Origin: Mucidula mucida
Lineage: Eukaryota; Basidiomycota; Agaricomycetes; Agaricales; Physalacriaceae
Direction of reading: 5' to 3'
NCBI GenBank assembly: GCA_015501055.1
Contig: JADNYV010000421.1
Span: 1-30,265 of the forward strand
DNA length: 30,265 nucleotides
Shown one piece after another: positions 10,091-21,549 of the stretch. The notes beneath the pieces were generated by a model, which was not told the origin of the DNA, ran no database searches, and saw only the letters and a program-made list of their open reading frames with translations. Positions within the stretch are counted from its first letter, which is position 1. The number at the start of each line of letters is the position of its first letter. The position numbers and the translations under genes were made by a program.

Positions 10091-10688
10091 GAAGATCGGA
10101 ACTACTTCCTATCATCTACCACACATTCCTGATCGTTGATCAGCACTTCGCTGTTTGATTATCGCACATTCCCCCATCTCCTTTCCTGTTTACAGATCGA
10201 CGGATTCCTAATTCCAGCGCACATCTGCATATGTGTGTATTGGTCCCAGTAGCGCCGGCTAACAGTTAGAGATAACTGCCTTGGGTGCTGGAAGTAGCCG
10301 CTCTTACGCGAACGAACTTTTGGCAGTTGCACTTCAGTGGGCGCTGTTTACGGGTCAATCCCCGTTCCCAGGAAAACTTCGGCTTACCTCACACCAGAGG
10401 GACGTTGGCTGGGCAATTGCAAACTTGTGACGAGCTCTTGGGCTCCGTAGATACGTAGTCAGTAGTCGGTAAAATAGCGTAGACAGTTACGATACCTACC
10501 TACTTTACTTACCTTACAATACACACCATCATTCCCCACCCTACCAAGTCCTGGATTCTATTTCAGATCTAGGCAACTCCTCCTTATTCATCCAAACCTC
10601 TATTCCCTCACCCGTTTCATCCAAATCCGCATCACCCATATCACCACTTTCACCATTTCACTCTCCGATCTTATCACCCCAATTCACC
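10091..10688 (+). other. Gypsy-2 untranslated leader
   Basis: About 600 bp between the LTR and the gag ATG with no open frame of note. After the primer-binding site it is pyrimidine- and CA-rich. It probably holds packaging signals, though none can be recognised. Confidence 0.6.
10093..10104 (+). other. Primer-binding site complementary to the element's own LTR (self-priming type)
   Basis: AGATCGGAACTA lies two bases after the 5' LTR. It is the exact reverse complement of TAGTTCCGATCT at 16465-16476 in the 3' LTR, also present in the solo LTR. The 5' LTR copy at 9973-9984 differs by one transition. That segment lies about 32 bp after the TATA box, where transcription should begin. This is the layout known from Tf1, whose mRNA 5' end folds back to prime reverse transcription instead of a tRNA. 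Confidence 0.72.
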
Positions 10689-11530
10689 ATGTCCAGCGAA
10701 GCACCCAAAACCGCTCATCATGCATCCGCTCATCATGCCAATGCCAAAACAAAAGGCCAATCCCTTGTCAACAAGCCTTATGACTATGACGGGGACAAGG
10801 CCAAGTACAAGAGCTGGTGGCGATCAATGTTCACATACATCCGTGACAAGAAGAACAACCTCACATCTGACTCCGAAAGGATCAATGTTGTTCTCTCCTA
10901 CATCAGAGAAGATCACATAGATGCATGGGTCCAGAACTACTCGGACCAGAACTTTGATGAGGAAGAAGAGGAATGGACAGTTTCCTGGATGGAGTTTAAG
11001 GAGCATCTGAAGGAGCAATTTGTGGACTCCAACCTTGCGCAAGATGCACAAGACCAGATCGAGCGGTTGCGCCAGGGGCAAGACACTGCTCAAGATTTCT
11101 TCCAGAAGTTTGAGGTTCTGCTCACCCAGGCGGAATACTCGAAGGATGACGCATATGTCGTACGACTTCTCGAGACCAATGTCAACGAGAAGATCATCAA
11201 CCAGATCTATGGCAGCCGAGACGGGTTGCCGGTAAATACAAAGATTGAAAGGCACAGATTATTCAGATCGATCAGTGTGAGAAGGCGGATGGCGAGCAAG
11301 AGGCCCGCATGCAGTCCCGGCCCCAAGCTCCGCAGGCGGCTATATCGAGAGCTAATCCTACGAACCTACCCCCGACGCCGATCACACAACGAGATGCCAC
11401 CGGGTTATCTATGGAGGAGCCGGCAGGCCAATGGACATCGACAACGCACGTGCTTCAGCTGTGGGAACATGGCCACGTCAGCAGGTTCTGTCCAAGAAGG
11501 GTCGACCCCAGACGATTGGGGTCTATGGAC
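10689..11530 (+). pseudogene. Gypsy-2 gag, frameshifted in its C-terminal part
   Basis: The first about 180 codons are open from ATG 10689 (context CACCATGTCC) and read as a gypsy capsid (YDYDGDKAKYKSWWRSMFTY; LKEQFVDSNLAQDAQ). Near 11233 the frame slips, and in the new frame a TGA replaces the expected Trp codon (KYKD-stop-KAQIIQIDQ). Two or three further one-base slips follow. One is inside the CCHC zinc knuckle near 11470, with CFSCG in one frame and GHVSRFC in another. The nucleocapsid is therefore broken. Confidence 0.85.
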
Positions 11531-11783
11531 CGAAATGAATGACGAGGAGAAGAAGAAGCTAGCCGAAGAGGAAGCTCCCACAGTAGACGCAGTCCTGCCG
11601 GAGCAGTTGCCAAGGGAAGAATCATCAGATGCAGAATCTATTTATAGTACTGGTACTAAGGCATCTAAAATATCATCGACAATTTTACCACCAAAACCTG
11701 CGATACGAACCAAACACGCCTGAGTGGGTTGCACAAAGGCTAAGAGAGGATGACGTGCCGAGAGCAGTGGGAATTTTGAGAGC

Positions 11784-13687
11784 ATGGATGCCGGAGCGGA
11801 GAGAAAGAGAAGCGACGGAAGAGAAGGTGATGGCGATCAGAGTGTTGACAAAGAAGCTGCGGTGGAAGTTGTGACGGAATTGAAAAAGTTGAGGAAGTAC
11901 ATCCGGGGAACAAAGGGGCAGGACATGAAACTCCGAGTAACCATAGAGAGCGTACACACAGGCTCTGAATGGGAAATGAGTGCCCTTCTCGACAGCGGAG
12001 CAACGGGTTCTTGCATCAATAAAGAATTCGTTGAGAAGAACGGACTCCCGATCAAGGAGTTATCGGTCAAGCTCCCTGTCTACAATGCGGATGGAACCCT
12101 AAACAAGGGAGGAGCAATCAAAGGTTTTGTGGAGGTCCGATGAAGATCGGTGATCACACTGAAAAGATTGAGTTGGCCGTCACCAATCTTGGCAAAACAA
12201 GTATCTTTTTGGGGCTAGATTGGTTACGATATCACAACCCCACAATTAACTTGGACGGAATCCACGTTGACTTTTGATCAATGCCCAGACCGTTGCGGCT
12301 ACCTACCCAAGTATGACTTGCCAGAAGATGAAGGAGAAGATGTAGAAGAGAAGCTGGAGGAGGGAGAGCGGTTGTTTTGGATGGACTGGAACAACTATCG
12401 CAAAAGCGGTAAAAAGCTGAGATCACAACAGCCTTCATCCGCTGCTGCACCTTACATTGAGGAATTCTCCGATGTATTTAGCAAGGCGGACTTTGACAAG
12501 CTACGGGAGCAAAGACCCTGGGATCACACGATAGAACTCATGCCTGGTTCCAAACCGGTTGACTGCAAGGTCTATCCCCTTAGTCCATCTGAGCAGAAGG
12601 CATTAGACAAGTTCTGGAGGAAAACATACGCACGGGACGCATACGGCCATCAATCTCACCCATGGCGTCACCATTCTTCTTTGTCAAGAAGAAGGACGGA
12701 AGTCTTCAGCCCGTGCAGGATTATCAGAAATTAAATGACATGACAATCAAAAACCGATACCCCTTACCGTTGATCCAAGAACTTATCGACAAGCTGAAGG
12801 GAGCGAAGTGTTTTACAAAGATGGATGTCCAATGGGGTTACAATAACATCCGGATCAAAGAAGGTGATGAGTGGAAAGCGGCGTTTAGAACAAACCGAGG
12901 CCTGTTCAAGCCCTCAGTCATGTTCTTCGGACTTACAAACTCGCCAGCAACTTTTCAATTGTTTATGGATCACATTCTAAAGGAGTTGATCAATGAAAGA
13001 CATGTTATAGTTTACTTGGATGACATACTTATCTTTACGAACACGTTGGAAGAACATAGGCATATCGTACAACGAGTATTAGAAATATTACAAGTAAATA
13101 AGTTGTATTTAAAACCCGAGAAATGTAGTTTTGAGGCACATACTGTAGACTACTTAGGAGTTATTGTTGGAGGAGGAGAAGTGAAGATGGATCCGGCAAA
13201 AGTGGCCGTAGTGAAGGAATGGAAGGAGCCGACGAAGAAGAAGGAAGTACAGTCATTCCTGGGCTTCTGTAACTTTTACCAATGTTTCATCCGGGGATTT
13301 GCGGGAGTAGCAAAGCCATTGACATTGCAAACCGGGAAGGGCGAGTGGGTTTGGGGCATGGAGCAGCACGAGGCATTTGAGGAGTTGAAACGGAGGATGA
13401 CAGAAGAACCCGTTCTGATTGTACCACGCAACAACGGCAAGTTTCGAGTTGAGGCGGACTCCTCAAACTATGCGAACGGGGCGGTTCTTTGCCAGTTTGT
13501 TGACAGAAAATGGAGACCAGTAGCCTTTCGGTCTTGCGCGCTGAACAAAGTGGAGCGCAATTATGAGATCTACGACAAAGAGATGATGGCTATCATGGAC
13601 TCAATTGACGACTGGCGGCAATACCTCCTAGGCGCTAAGGAGACAGTGGAGGTTTTTACCAATTATCACAACCTTCAGTACTTCAGG
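11784..13687 (+). pseudogene. Gypsy-2 pol, first part: protease, RT, start of RNase H
   Basis: The protease keeps its active site (LLDSGATGSCI, about 11982-12014). Frame slips occur near 12138, 12250 and 12615. The RT is then open from about 12650 to the solo LTR: SPFFFVKKKDG, CFTKMDVQWGYNN, MFFGLTNSPATFQ, and the catalytic YLDD box in VIVYLDDILIF. The connection domain (VQSFLGFCNFYQCFI) and RNase H (FRVEADSSNYANGAVL) follow. The coding sequence is cut at 13687 by the nested LTR within NLQYFR. Confidence 0.9.
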
Positions 13688-14217
13688 TGTTATGAATCAC
13701 CATATTTTCACATTTTCAATCTTATCATATCTTATCGGGGGGCTTGTCTTATCAACCAACAGACTGTTTTATCATCTGTTTCGTCACTGATCATACTCCT
13801 TTTCATTACCGAAGCCGTACTCATGTTGGACACACACCCAACACATGAATGACATCATACATGCCGATACCTCATGAACTCCCTATTGTATACACACCAC
13901 CAACACTCGTAGCACACATGGTTGTTTTAGTATTATTACTTACATGCAGTTACCACTCGTATTTAATGGTTTCATGGACTAGTAGCATACAACACTGGGT
14001 CAAGGGTGTGGAGTTAACCCTAGTGGAAACACGTATGGACAAGGAGTCCCAAACACAGACTTACTAGTATATAAGCAGTAGTGTAGTATCATTGTACTTT
14101 AGTTCCGATCTCGTTTATACACCTGGCCTAGCCTAGTCTTACAAACACAAACACTTTCTCCTTCAGTTCTTGCTGTGGTACCTGGTTTAGTCATGTGGCT
14201 ATAGTCAGTTGCTAACA
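13688..14217 (+). mobile_element. Nested solo LTR of the gypsy-2 family
   Basis: A 530-bp LTR nearly identical to the two gypsy-2 LTRs is flanked by TCAGG on both sides (13683-13687 and 14218-14222). Removing it and one TCAGG restores continuous RNase H reading (YFR then KPQKL). A second family member therefore inserted here, and LTR-LTR recombination removed its body. Confidence 0.96.
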
Positions 14218-16040
14218 TCAGGAAGCCGCAGAAGTTGAACCGGAGGCAGGCACGATGGGTTACGGAGTTGGCGGAATATGACATACAGATGATTCATAAG
14301 CCAGGCAGGACGATGGGAAAAGCTGATGCCTTGTCAAGGATGACAGGCCTTGAGAAGGGGGAAAAAGATAACGAAAACATTGTTTGGCTAAAACCGGAGT
14401 TTTTTATATCACAAATTCAATTTTCTTTACATACAGTAGCTACACCAGAGGACGAATTACTTAACAAAATCAAACAAAGAAAAGGAAATAAAGACAGATA
14501 TGTACAAAAAGCATTAGAAAACAAAGAAAAAGGATGGGAAGAGAAGGAAAATGGACTTATTATGTGGAAAGATCGTATTTACATACTGAAGGACAAGGAA
14601 TTGCGGGGAAAAGTTATTGGAATGCATCATGATGCACAGCTTGCAGGGAATCCGGGATGGTACAAGACTCTCAAGTTGATCACACGCACCTATTGGTGGC
14701 CAGGAATCAGCCGAGATGTTTGCAAATATGTGGAAGGGTGTCAAAAATGCTAAGTTACAAAGTCACATCGCACAAAGCCGGCTGCACCCCTCCATCCTAT
14801 AGATGTACCAAGCGAACCATGGGAGAAAGTTGGGACGGACATGATTGGCGAGTTGCCGAAGTCGGGAGGATACAATGCAATCAGCACGTTTGTGGACCAT
14901 TTCACAAAGTGGTTACGCATTATACCAACGCACACCACCCTGATGTCAGAAGGCATGGCTCGTATTTACCGCGATCAAATCTTCCCCATACATGGATTGC
15001 CGCGACAGATGATACACAATCGAGATCCGCAATACCACTCGCGTTTCATGAAGGAGTTATACCGGCTGTTGGGCATTGAAGGGAACTTCACGATGGCGTA
15101 CCATCCACAGGCAAATGGGCACACAGAACGGTTGAACCAAGAGATAGAACATTTCTTACGGTTATTCGTCAATTACCATCAGAACAACTGGCATGAATGG
15201 TTACCCTCTGCCGAATTTGTGTATAATGATCGGGTACACTCGGCAACCAAAGTCACTCTGTTCTTTGCAGACATGGGCAGACACCCCTACAAAGGCACCG
15301 TTCCAAAAACGACATCGAGAAATGAGACTGCGCAGGAGTTTGCCGACAGCATGAGGAAGATATGGGACGAAGTAGGGTCAGCATTGAAGATGGCAAAGGA
15401 GGACATGAAACGGTTTTATGACAGGAAGCGGACAGAGGCAGTAGAGTACAAGGAAGGCGACAAAGTATGGCTGGAAGGGACGAATCTCAGCACGGACCGA
15501 CCAATGAAGAAACTTGATGACAAACATTTTGGGCCGTTCAAAGTGATCAAGAAAGTTGGGACAAGCTCTTACAAGCTCCAGATTCCTCACACGTGGAAAA
15601 GCATCCATCCCGTGTTCAACGAGGCTTTGTTGACGCCTTACCACAAACCCCAATTTCCGATGCAACCCCGAGACATGTGTCCACCACCTGTGCTGGAAGG
15701 AGCCGAACCGGAATGGGAGGTTGAGAACGTGGTTAATTCCCGGAAGTACCACGGGGGTTTTCAATACAAGATTCACTGGAAGGGTTATGGCACACACAAG
15801 CAGACATGGGAACCAGCATGCAATCTCAAGAATGCCGACAAAGCTATCCGCGATTTTCACCAACAGTACCTGAACAAGCCAAAGCCACCTGCGCTTGCTC
15901 AAATCGAAGTCCCTATGTCGCAGTTTCCATCACATCTATTCCGACCCATGCCACCGCCCAATACCGAACCCCTCGATGTCACGCTACCCTCTGCAGCCCT
16001 CATGGAGCGACTCTGGCGCAGAATGGAACTTGCGCCTTAA
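14218..16040 (+). pseudogene. Gypsy-2 pol, second part: RNase H end, integrase, chromodomain
   Basis: One reading frame with a single internal stop (14751-14753, TAA, after GCQKC). Order: RNase H tail (MIHKPGRTMGKADALSRM); HHCC zinc region, in which the second His appears as Asn (AGNPG); the integrase core, with the first Asp kept (VGTDMIGELP). The second catalytic Asp is replaced: HNRDPQ at 15015-15032 against the usual SDRGPQ type. The Glu is kept (GHTERLNQE). A GPF-type region (HFGPFKVIKKVG) follows. A C-terminal chromodomain spans about 15708-15870 (EWEVENVVNSRK, IHWKGYG, TWEPACNL). The chromodomain marks it as a chromovirus, whose integrase is tethered to modified histones. Confidence 0.93.
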
Positions 16041-16051
16041 GGAGGGGATGA
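16039..16051 (+). other. Gypsy-2 polypurine tract
   Basis: AAGGAGGGGATGA overlaps the pol stop codon and abuts the 3' LTR, as required for plus-strand priming. Confidence 0.85.
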
Positions 16052-16582
16052 TGTTATGAATCGCCATATTTTCACATTTTCACATCTCATCATATCTTAT
16101 TGGGGGCCTTGTCTTATCAACCAACGGACCGTTTCATCATCTGTTTCATCACCGATCATACCCCTTTTTCATTACCGAAGCCGTACTCATGTTGGACACA
16201 CGTCCAACACATAGATGACATCATACATGCCGATACCTCATGGACTCCCTATTGTATACACACCGCCGACACTCGTAGTACACATGGTTGTTTCAGTATT
16301 ATTACTTACATGCAGTTACCACTCGTATTTAATGGTTTCACGGACTAGTAGCATACAACACTGGGTCAAGGGCGTGGAGCATCCCTAGTGGAAACGTGTA
16401 TGGACAAGGAGTCTCAAACACAGACTTACTAGTATATAAGCAGTAGTGTAGTATCATTGTACTTTAGTTCCGATCTCGTTTATACACCTGGCCTAGCCTA
16501 GTTCTACAAATGCGAACACTTTCTTCCTTAGTTCTTGCTGTGGTACCTGGTTTAGTCTTGTGGCTATAGTCAGTTGCTAACA
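16052..16582 (+). repeat. Gypsy-2 3' LTR (531 bp)
   Basis: TGTTATGAAT...GCTAACA, matching the 5' LTR. It is followed by the TCTCC duplication at 16583-16587. It keeps TATATAAG (16433-16440) and the primer-binding complement TAGTTCCGATCT (16465-16476). Confidence 0.96.
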
Positions 16583-16766
16583 TCTCCCTTTATGCCAGTA
16601 AGCAAAATAATCATGTTATTGCACATGATATTGCTACAGAAGTAGGCTTTAGTAGGGCAGTGTATGGCTTTGATTGGACCTACACAAATTTGGGGTTCAG
16701 ACATGCTTAAAATTGTATACAATGTGAAGCACTTCTATTGCGTAGTTTGCACTGCCAGTGCCGCAA
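16583..16766. other. Unassigned AT-rich relic, right half
   Basis: Starting with the second TCTCC, this continues the sequence interrupted at 9549. The + strand has a nearly open stretch (GQCMALIGPTQIWGSDMLK); I cannot assign it. It ends at the degenerate copia LTR. Confidence 0.45.
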
Positions 16767-17023
16767 TGCTGAAGTCCAAGCCGGACATCTTGTTTCCTCC
16801 ATACTCAATGAACACGGACCCAATTTGCTTCTATATGTACTGACTTGTTTGTTTACTTACCAACTGCTCATATCTTCTCCAAATGACATGTACTTACTTT
16901 TTACTTACTATGCCCAGATTTCCCTTTAAATATTGTTTTTACTTATATTATATATAAACCATAGTCTACCATAATCTACAGTGTGCTTTCTCCTCTTTAT
17001 TTAAGTTCTTTTAAGTTCTAACA
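16767..17023 (+). repeat. Copia 5' LTR, diverged
   Basis: It begins TGCTGAAGTCCAAGCCGGAC, aligning with TGTTGAATAACAAGCCGGAC of the 3' LTR, and ends TTCTAACA. Shared internal blocks include TTCCCTTTA and the pyrimidine tract TTTCTCCTC. The strong divergence indicates an old insertion. Confidence 0.75.
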
Positions 17024-17038
17024 GGTTGTTGGCCCTGC
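17024..17038 (+). other. Copia primer-binding site, half-tRNA initiator-Met type
   Basis: GGTTGTTGGCCCTGC directly follows the LTR. It matches 12 of 15 positions of the complement of the anticodon arm of eukaryotic initiator tRNA-Met, the internal primer used by copia-type elements. Confidence 0.5.
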
Positions 17039-17100
17039 CTATGCCTAATCTATTCATTAAAGCAAATTGTTTCATGTACCTCTTCACATTGTATCCCACC

Positions 17101-17990
17101 ATGTCTACCAGCACAAAACTCATTAAGTTCTTTGTCCGTGTTCCGCAATGCAAAGCGGACAGAATGAACTGGATGTTCTAGTTAAGACCACTTTATATTT
17201 GCCACCAAAGCAGCACAACTTAACGACTACCTTGTAGAGACAGCCGCACCACCATCTGTTTCAGTCCCCACTGATCCCGTCAATCCCACCAAGAAGGAGA
17301 CCAACTCCATTAATCACCATTCAGGCATTATTTGGCTTTGGAGTCTAAAAAGCAAATAAGGCCATTGGGAAGCAAGCATTGGCTTCAACAATCCCTAACT
17401 CATTATTCCTAAAAGTAAAGGGGAAGTCATCAGCAGGGAAAATGTAGAAAGAAGTAAAGGAGGAGTTTAAAAAGAGGTCAAAGATGATGACTGTTGACCT
17501 TAGAAGGAAGCTCCAAGAAGAGAGGTGCCCCAAGAACAGCAACATTAAGGCTCACCTTTCAAAACTTGAAGCTTTACGCAAAGAGCTTACCGCAATGAGC
17601 GCAGACCCCGCCAACAACAATTTCATCATTATTTTGCTTAGTTCCCCTCCTGCCTCATATAACCTCTACCTTGCAGTGCTGACAGCAATATCAGCCCTGC
17701 TCAGCCAGACCATCACGCCTGACGTATATGTACACGGCATCAGTAATAAGGCTGATCGCCGGCAAATCAAGAATTGCGCCAAAAAAGAGAAGAAGGCCGT
17801 GTTTAACACAAACAGTGGCTTTTCAAGGCATGGTGAATGATCCTAAGGCAGCAAACATAGTAGCACAGTTGAGTGCTATAACTGCCACAAGAAGGAGCAC
17901 ATCAAAGCAGAGTGCTAAGCAAAGGGAGGCGGAAAGGAGGGACAAGGCCCAAAAGGAAAGGGTGAAGGAAGAGCATTGCCAAACAAGGCA
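17101..17990 (+). pseudogene. Copia gag relic
   Basis: An ATG at 17101 opens only a short frame. The main gag frame is readable from about 17484 (LRRKLQEERCPKNSNIKAHL; IILLSSPPASYNLYLAVL), as in fungal copia gag. A CCHC zinc knuckle (CYNCHKKEHIKAEC) lies at 17874-17915 in the same frame, beyond a TGA at 17838. Confidence 0.85.
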
Positions 17991-19760
17991 GCCAATGATA
18001 ATAACAATGGTGTGTGGTATGCCCACGCATATTTAGAGTCAGGAAACTCTAACAAGGACTGGCGCAACCTTGCAGAAATGAATCTTGGCGGCTACAATAA
18101 GCTGTGGTCTAAATATCCGTGCAACAAGGGAAAAGAGAGGTTGGAAGGATTGACAGGTTTATACCTCAACAACAAGGTAGCCCAGTTATATGCAGAGGCG
18201 TCAGAGAGCGCACTCAAGGCTGCTGAGGCAGCATTATCTATTTTTATCCCTGATGAGACTAAGTTGGACTCTGACTACAACATCCCACCACTTCTCAAAA
18301 TATTCAACACAGAGTCAGACAACAAAAACAACCTTTCAACGCTGTTGAGCGTAACAAGTTCATTGGAATGCTCCAATGAGGGGGAGTATCCTATGGCAGA
18401 GGAGGAAGAAATTTTCAGCAAATTTGATCCTGGCAAGGAGATTCCTAACGTGGAAGATTATTCAGATATTGAAGCAGAAGAAAATGTGTACACACATACC
18501 TTTAATACAGTATTTCTTGCTGTCGCCGCCATACTCCCAAACAAGCCCAAAGTCAACATCTATGACTTTAGCATGTTTCGCCATATAACACTGTATCGCC
18601 TCTTCAATTACACCACCATTGAGCCCAGGTCCATTACTGCCACCAACAAAGGAAAGTTGAAGGCCATCGGCAAAGAAGACATGTACCTTTCTGGAAAAGC
18701 TGGCAAAAGAACATGATTTCTAGTTCTTAATGTCCTATATGTGTCACAGTTGGGTGTATTGTTGCTGTTTGTCTTAAAGATTACCACTGCTGGGTACAGC
18801 ACATTATTTTGTGGCTCCAAATGCCGGATTTATGGTCCAAAAAACAAGCTAATGGGAAAGGTACCTATTAAAGAAGAACTTTATAAAACAGAAACCGATG
18901 TACCTCATGCAAGCGCCGCATATAACACTCCCATCATCATATCCCTTGATGACCTCCACTAAATGATGGGTTATATTGTGTCCAATGCAGTGAAGTGTCT
19001 CATTAAGGACCACATTGTTGAAGCAATTATCCTTGACAAGTTAAAACCACCGCTAAAATCCTGTGACTCTTGCGAGTATGGGAAGAAGACTCAAAAACCT
19101 GTCAGCAAGGTCAGTGAGCGCGCGGGTGCCAAAGAACTAGGCAAAATCATCAACTCAGACCTTTAGGGTTTATCTCCCATCCCCACGCCTTAGCATAAAG
19201 AGTACTATGTGTTGTATGTGGACAATCATACACATTATTTAGCCATATTCCTTGTCTGCCAGAAGAGTGAGACATTCAAAATTTACCAGCAATACAAGGC
19301 ATGGCTCAGCATGCAGTTTTAAGTAAAAATCAAGGAATCACATACCGACAAAGGCGGCAAGTACAGCAGCAACAAGTTTTGAGCTCATCCTTGCTGCACA
19401 AGAAACCAAGCGCACAACCACCATCCATAATACTTCTAAGCACAACAGTATTGCCAAGCGTCTGAACCAAACATTTCTTAAGAAAGTTTGCGCTATGCTT
19501 TACGTGTTAGGATTGCCCAAGAATTTGTGGGGCGAAGCATTAAAACATGCTGTTTGGCTGAAAAACCGGATATTAACATGTGTGTTAGATGGAAAAACAC
19601 TATACAAAATGCTTCACGGCAAGAAGCCAAACCTGCGAGACCTGCATAAATTTGGGTGCAAGGTCTGGGTCCATGACACCAAAGGATTCAAGCTTAATGG
19701 ACGTGCACATATTGGTTGCTGGCTTAGTTTTGACAGCAAGACCAGTGGACATTAAATTTT
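17991..19760 (+). pseudogene. Copia protease, GAG-pre-integrase and integrase relic
   Basis: The protease active site, normally D-S-G-x-S-R-H, reads DFSMFRH at 18564-18584: Asp is kept but Ser and Gly are lost. TTAGYSTLFCGSKCRIYGPK and the pre-integrase zinc region (LKSCDSCEYGKKTQKP, about 19050-19100) follow. The integrase core has the first Asp at 19221 (YVDNHTHYL) and the second at 19347 (SHTDKGGKYSS). After a frame change the catalytic Glu is Lys (IAKRLNQTF, codon 19456-19458). WGEALKHAVWLKNR and the post-core KPNLRDLHKFGCKVWVH complete it. Confidence 0.88.
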
Positions 19761-20140
19761 CTGGGAGGATAATCATAGCCTTGGAGTTGAGAGAAGCATT
19801 AAATTTGACAAAAGAAAGGACACAAAAGTAAAAAAAAAGTATGCTGAATGAGGGGGAGAGGGAAGAAAGCATTCAGCCAACTTCCAGTATTCAAAACACA
19901 AAAAACATACCTAATTCTGCCTCCATACCTCTCTTGCCATTACCAGCACCCACTATGCCACCGTCTAGCATGCCTATTCCAACCATTTCTATGTTATTGT
20001 CTCCATCCCAGTTCACAACCGCACTCAACATGTCTCAACTTCCTGACTTCCTTGGCGGCTTGCTCCACCGCTAAGGACTTGACCCAGCAAATATATGTGA
20101 GGGCAAACACGCCCAAAAGTCATCACAGAAGGCACAAGAA

Positions 20141-21549
20141 ATGGCTAAGTCATCCCAGTTGTCACAAGAATTGTCTGCAGCATTGCCCAAGGCCGGCTAC
20201 GTCAAAATACCGGCAGAACAGCCAGAAATGGCTATGGCTGCAGCCACAGCAGAGTCCGAGGGCATAGAGCCCATCTTTAAGGAAGCAAAACAATGTGCTA
20301 ACTGGCTGTTGTGGCAGAAAGCAATTGAAGAAGAAATTAAAACACTTACCCAAGCAGACACATGGGAACTTGTACCGTGTTTGACAGATTGGAATGTCAT
20401 TGGATTGAAGTGGGTCCTCCGGATCAAGAAGAAAGCTGGAGGTATCATTAACAAATACAAGGTGTGACTTGTTGCACAAGGAATTACCTAAGTTGAAGGA
20501 GTTGATTACTTTGTGACATTTGCCCCAGTTGCAAAACTTGCCTCACTCCGCATTATTCTTGCCATTGCTGCACATAATGATTAGGATATCAATGTCTTCA
20601 ATTTTCACAGCATGTTTCTCAATGGAGAATTTGACGATAAAGAGGAGTTGTATATGAAACAGCCTCCAAATTTTGAGTTTGCGGATTAACGGCAGTATGT
20701 CCTACGTCTGCACAAGACCATTTATGGATTAAAGCAGAGTTCTTGTAAGTGGTTAGAGAAACTTACTGCCGCTTTCGCCACACCTGGATTCACCGCACTT
20801 GAGAAGGATTATGTGGTCTATAGACTTGTTACCGGATTGTACATCATCATTCTCGCGATTCACATCAACAACTGCACCATTACGGGCAGTTCACCCGCTC
20901 TCATCACCAAGACCCAAGAGTGTATTGAACAATCATTCAAGATTACACTGCTAGGGCCTATTAGTTGGCTACTTGGTATAGAGATTATATGTGACAGGGC
21001 TTCGCGCTCCATTTCCATTAATCAGATGTCCCATATCAACTCTGTGCTGCAGCGCTTCAACATGGAAGACTGCAAGCCGGCCGCAGTACCCATGGATCCA
21101 AATGTCCAACTCTCACACAATCAGTATCTAATCAATGCATCAGAAATTGTGCACATGCAGTGCTATCCATACAGAGCAGTGGTCAGATCTCTGATTTGGA
21201 TCACGACCGACATGTGTCCTGACTTGGCTTACATGGTCACCATCCTCTCACACTTCAATACCAACCCTGGACTTGTACACTGGCATGCAGCAAAATGTGC
21301 ACTGCAATATCTTAAGGGTACTTGCAGCTGGAGACTCACCTTTGGAGGAAAAGGATCAGGCAGAGAATTGAAAGGATATGCTGATGCAGACGGGATGTCT
21401 GTGGAGAATCACAAGGCAATTTCTAGGTATGTGTTTCTCATCAATGGAGGAGCTGTTTTGTGGTTGTCTAAACAGCAGGATATTGTCGCACTCTCAACCA
21501 CCAAGGCAGAGTACATCGTGTTGACATCTGCAGGCAAGAAAGCCTTATA
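20141..21549 (+). pseudogene. Copia reverse transcriptase and RNase H relic
   Basis: Copia RT motifs in order: WQKAIEEEIKTL, TWELVP, GLKWVLRIKKKA, then VDYFVTFAPVAKLASLR, ELYMKQPP and KTIYGLKQS. The YVDD box is HINN (20861-20872), so both catalytic aspartates are gone. RNase H follows (YADADG, SRYVFLINGGAVLWLSKQQ, VALSTTKAEY). In-frame stops occur near 20465, 20583 and 20687. Confidence 0.9.

Larger units (their letters stand above)
9550..16582 (+). mobile_element. Gypsy-2: full-length Ty3/gypsy chromovirus with nested solo LTR
   Basis: A 7.0-kb element with LTRs at 9550-10090 and 16052-16582, both TGTTA...TAACA, and a 5-bp TCTCC duplication. Between them lie a self-complementary primer-binding site, gag, protease, RT, RNase H, integrase with a C-terminal chromodomain, and a purine tract. 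Frame breaks in gag and early pol, a stop in integrase and a solo LTR inside RNase H make it inactive. It is the best preserved element in the window and sits inside older AT-rich debris. Confidence 0.96.
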
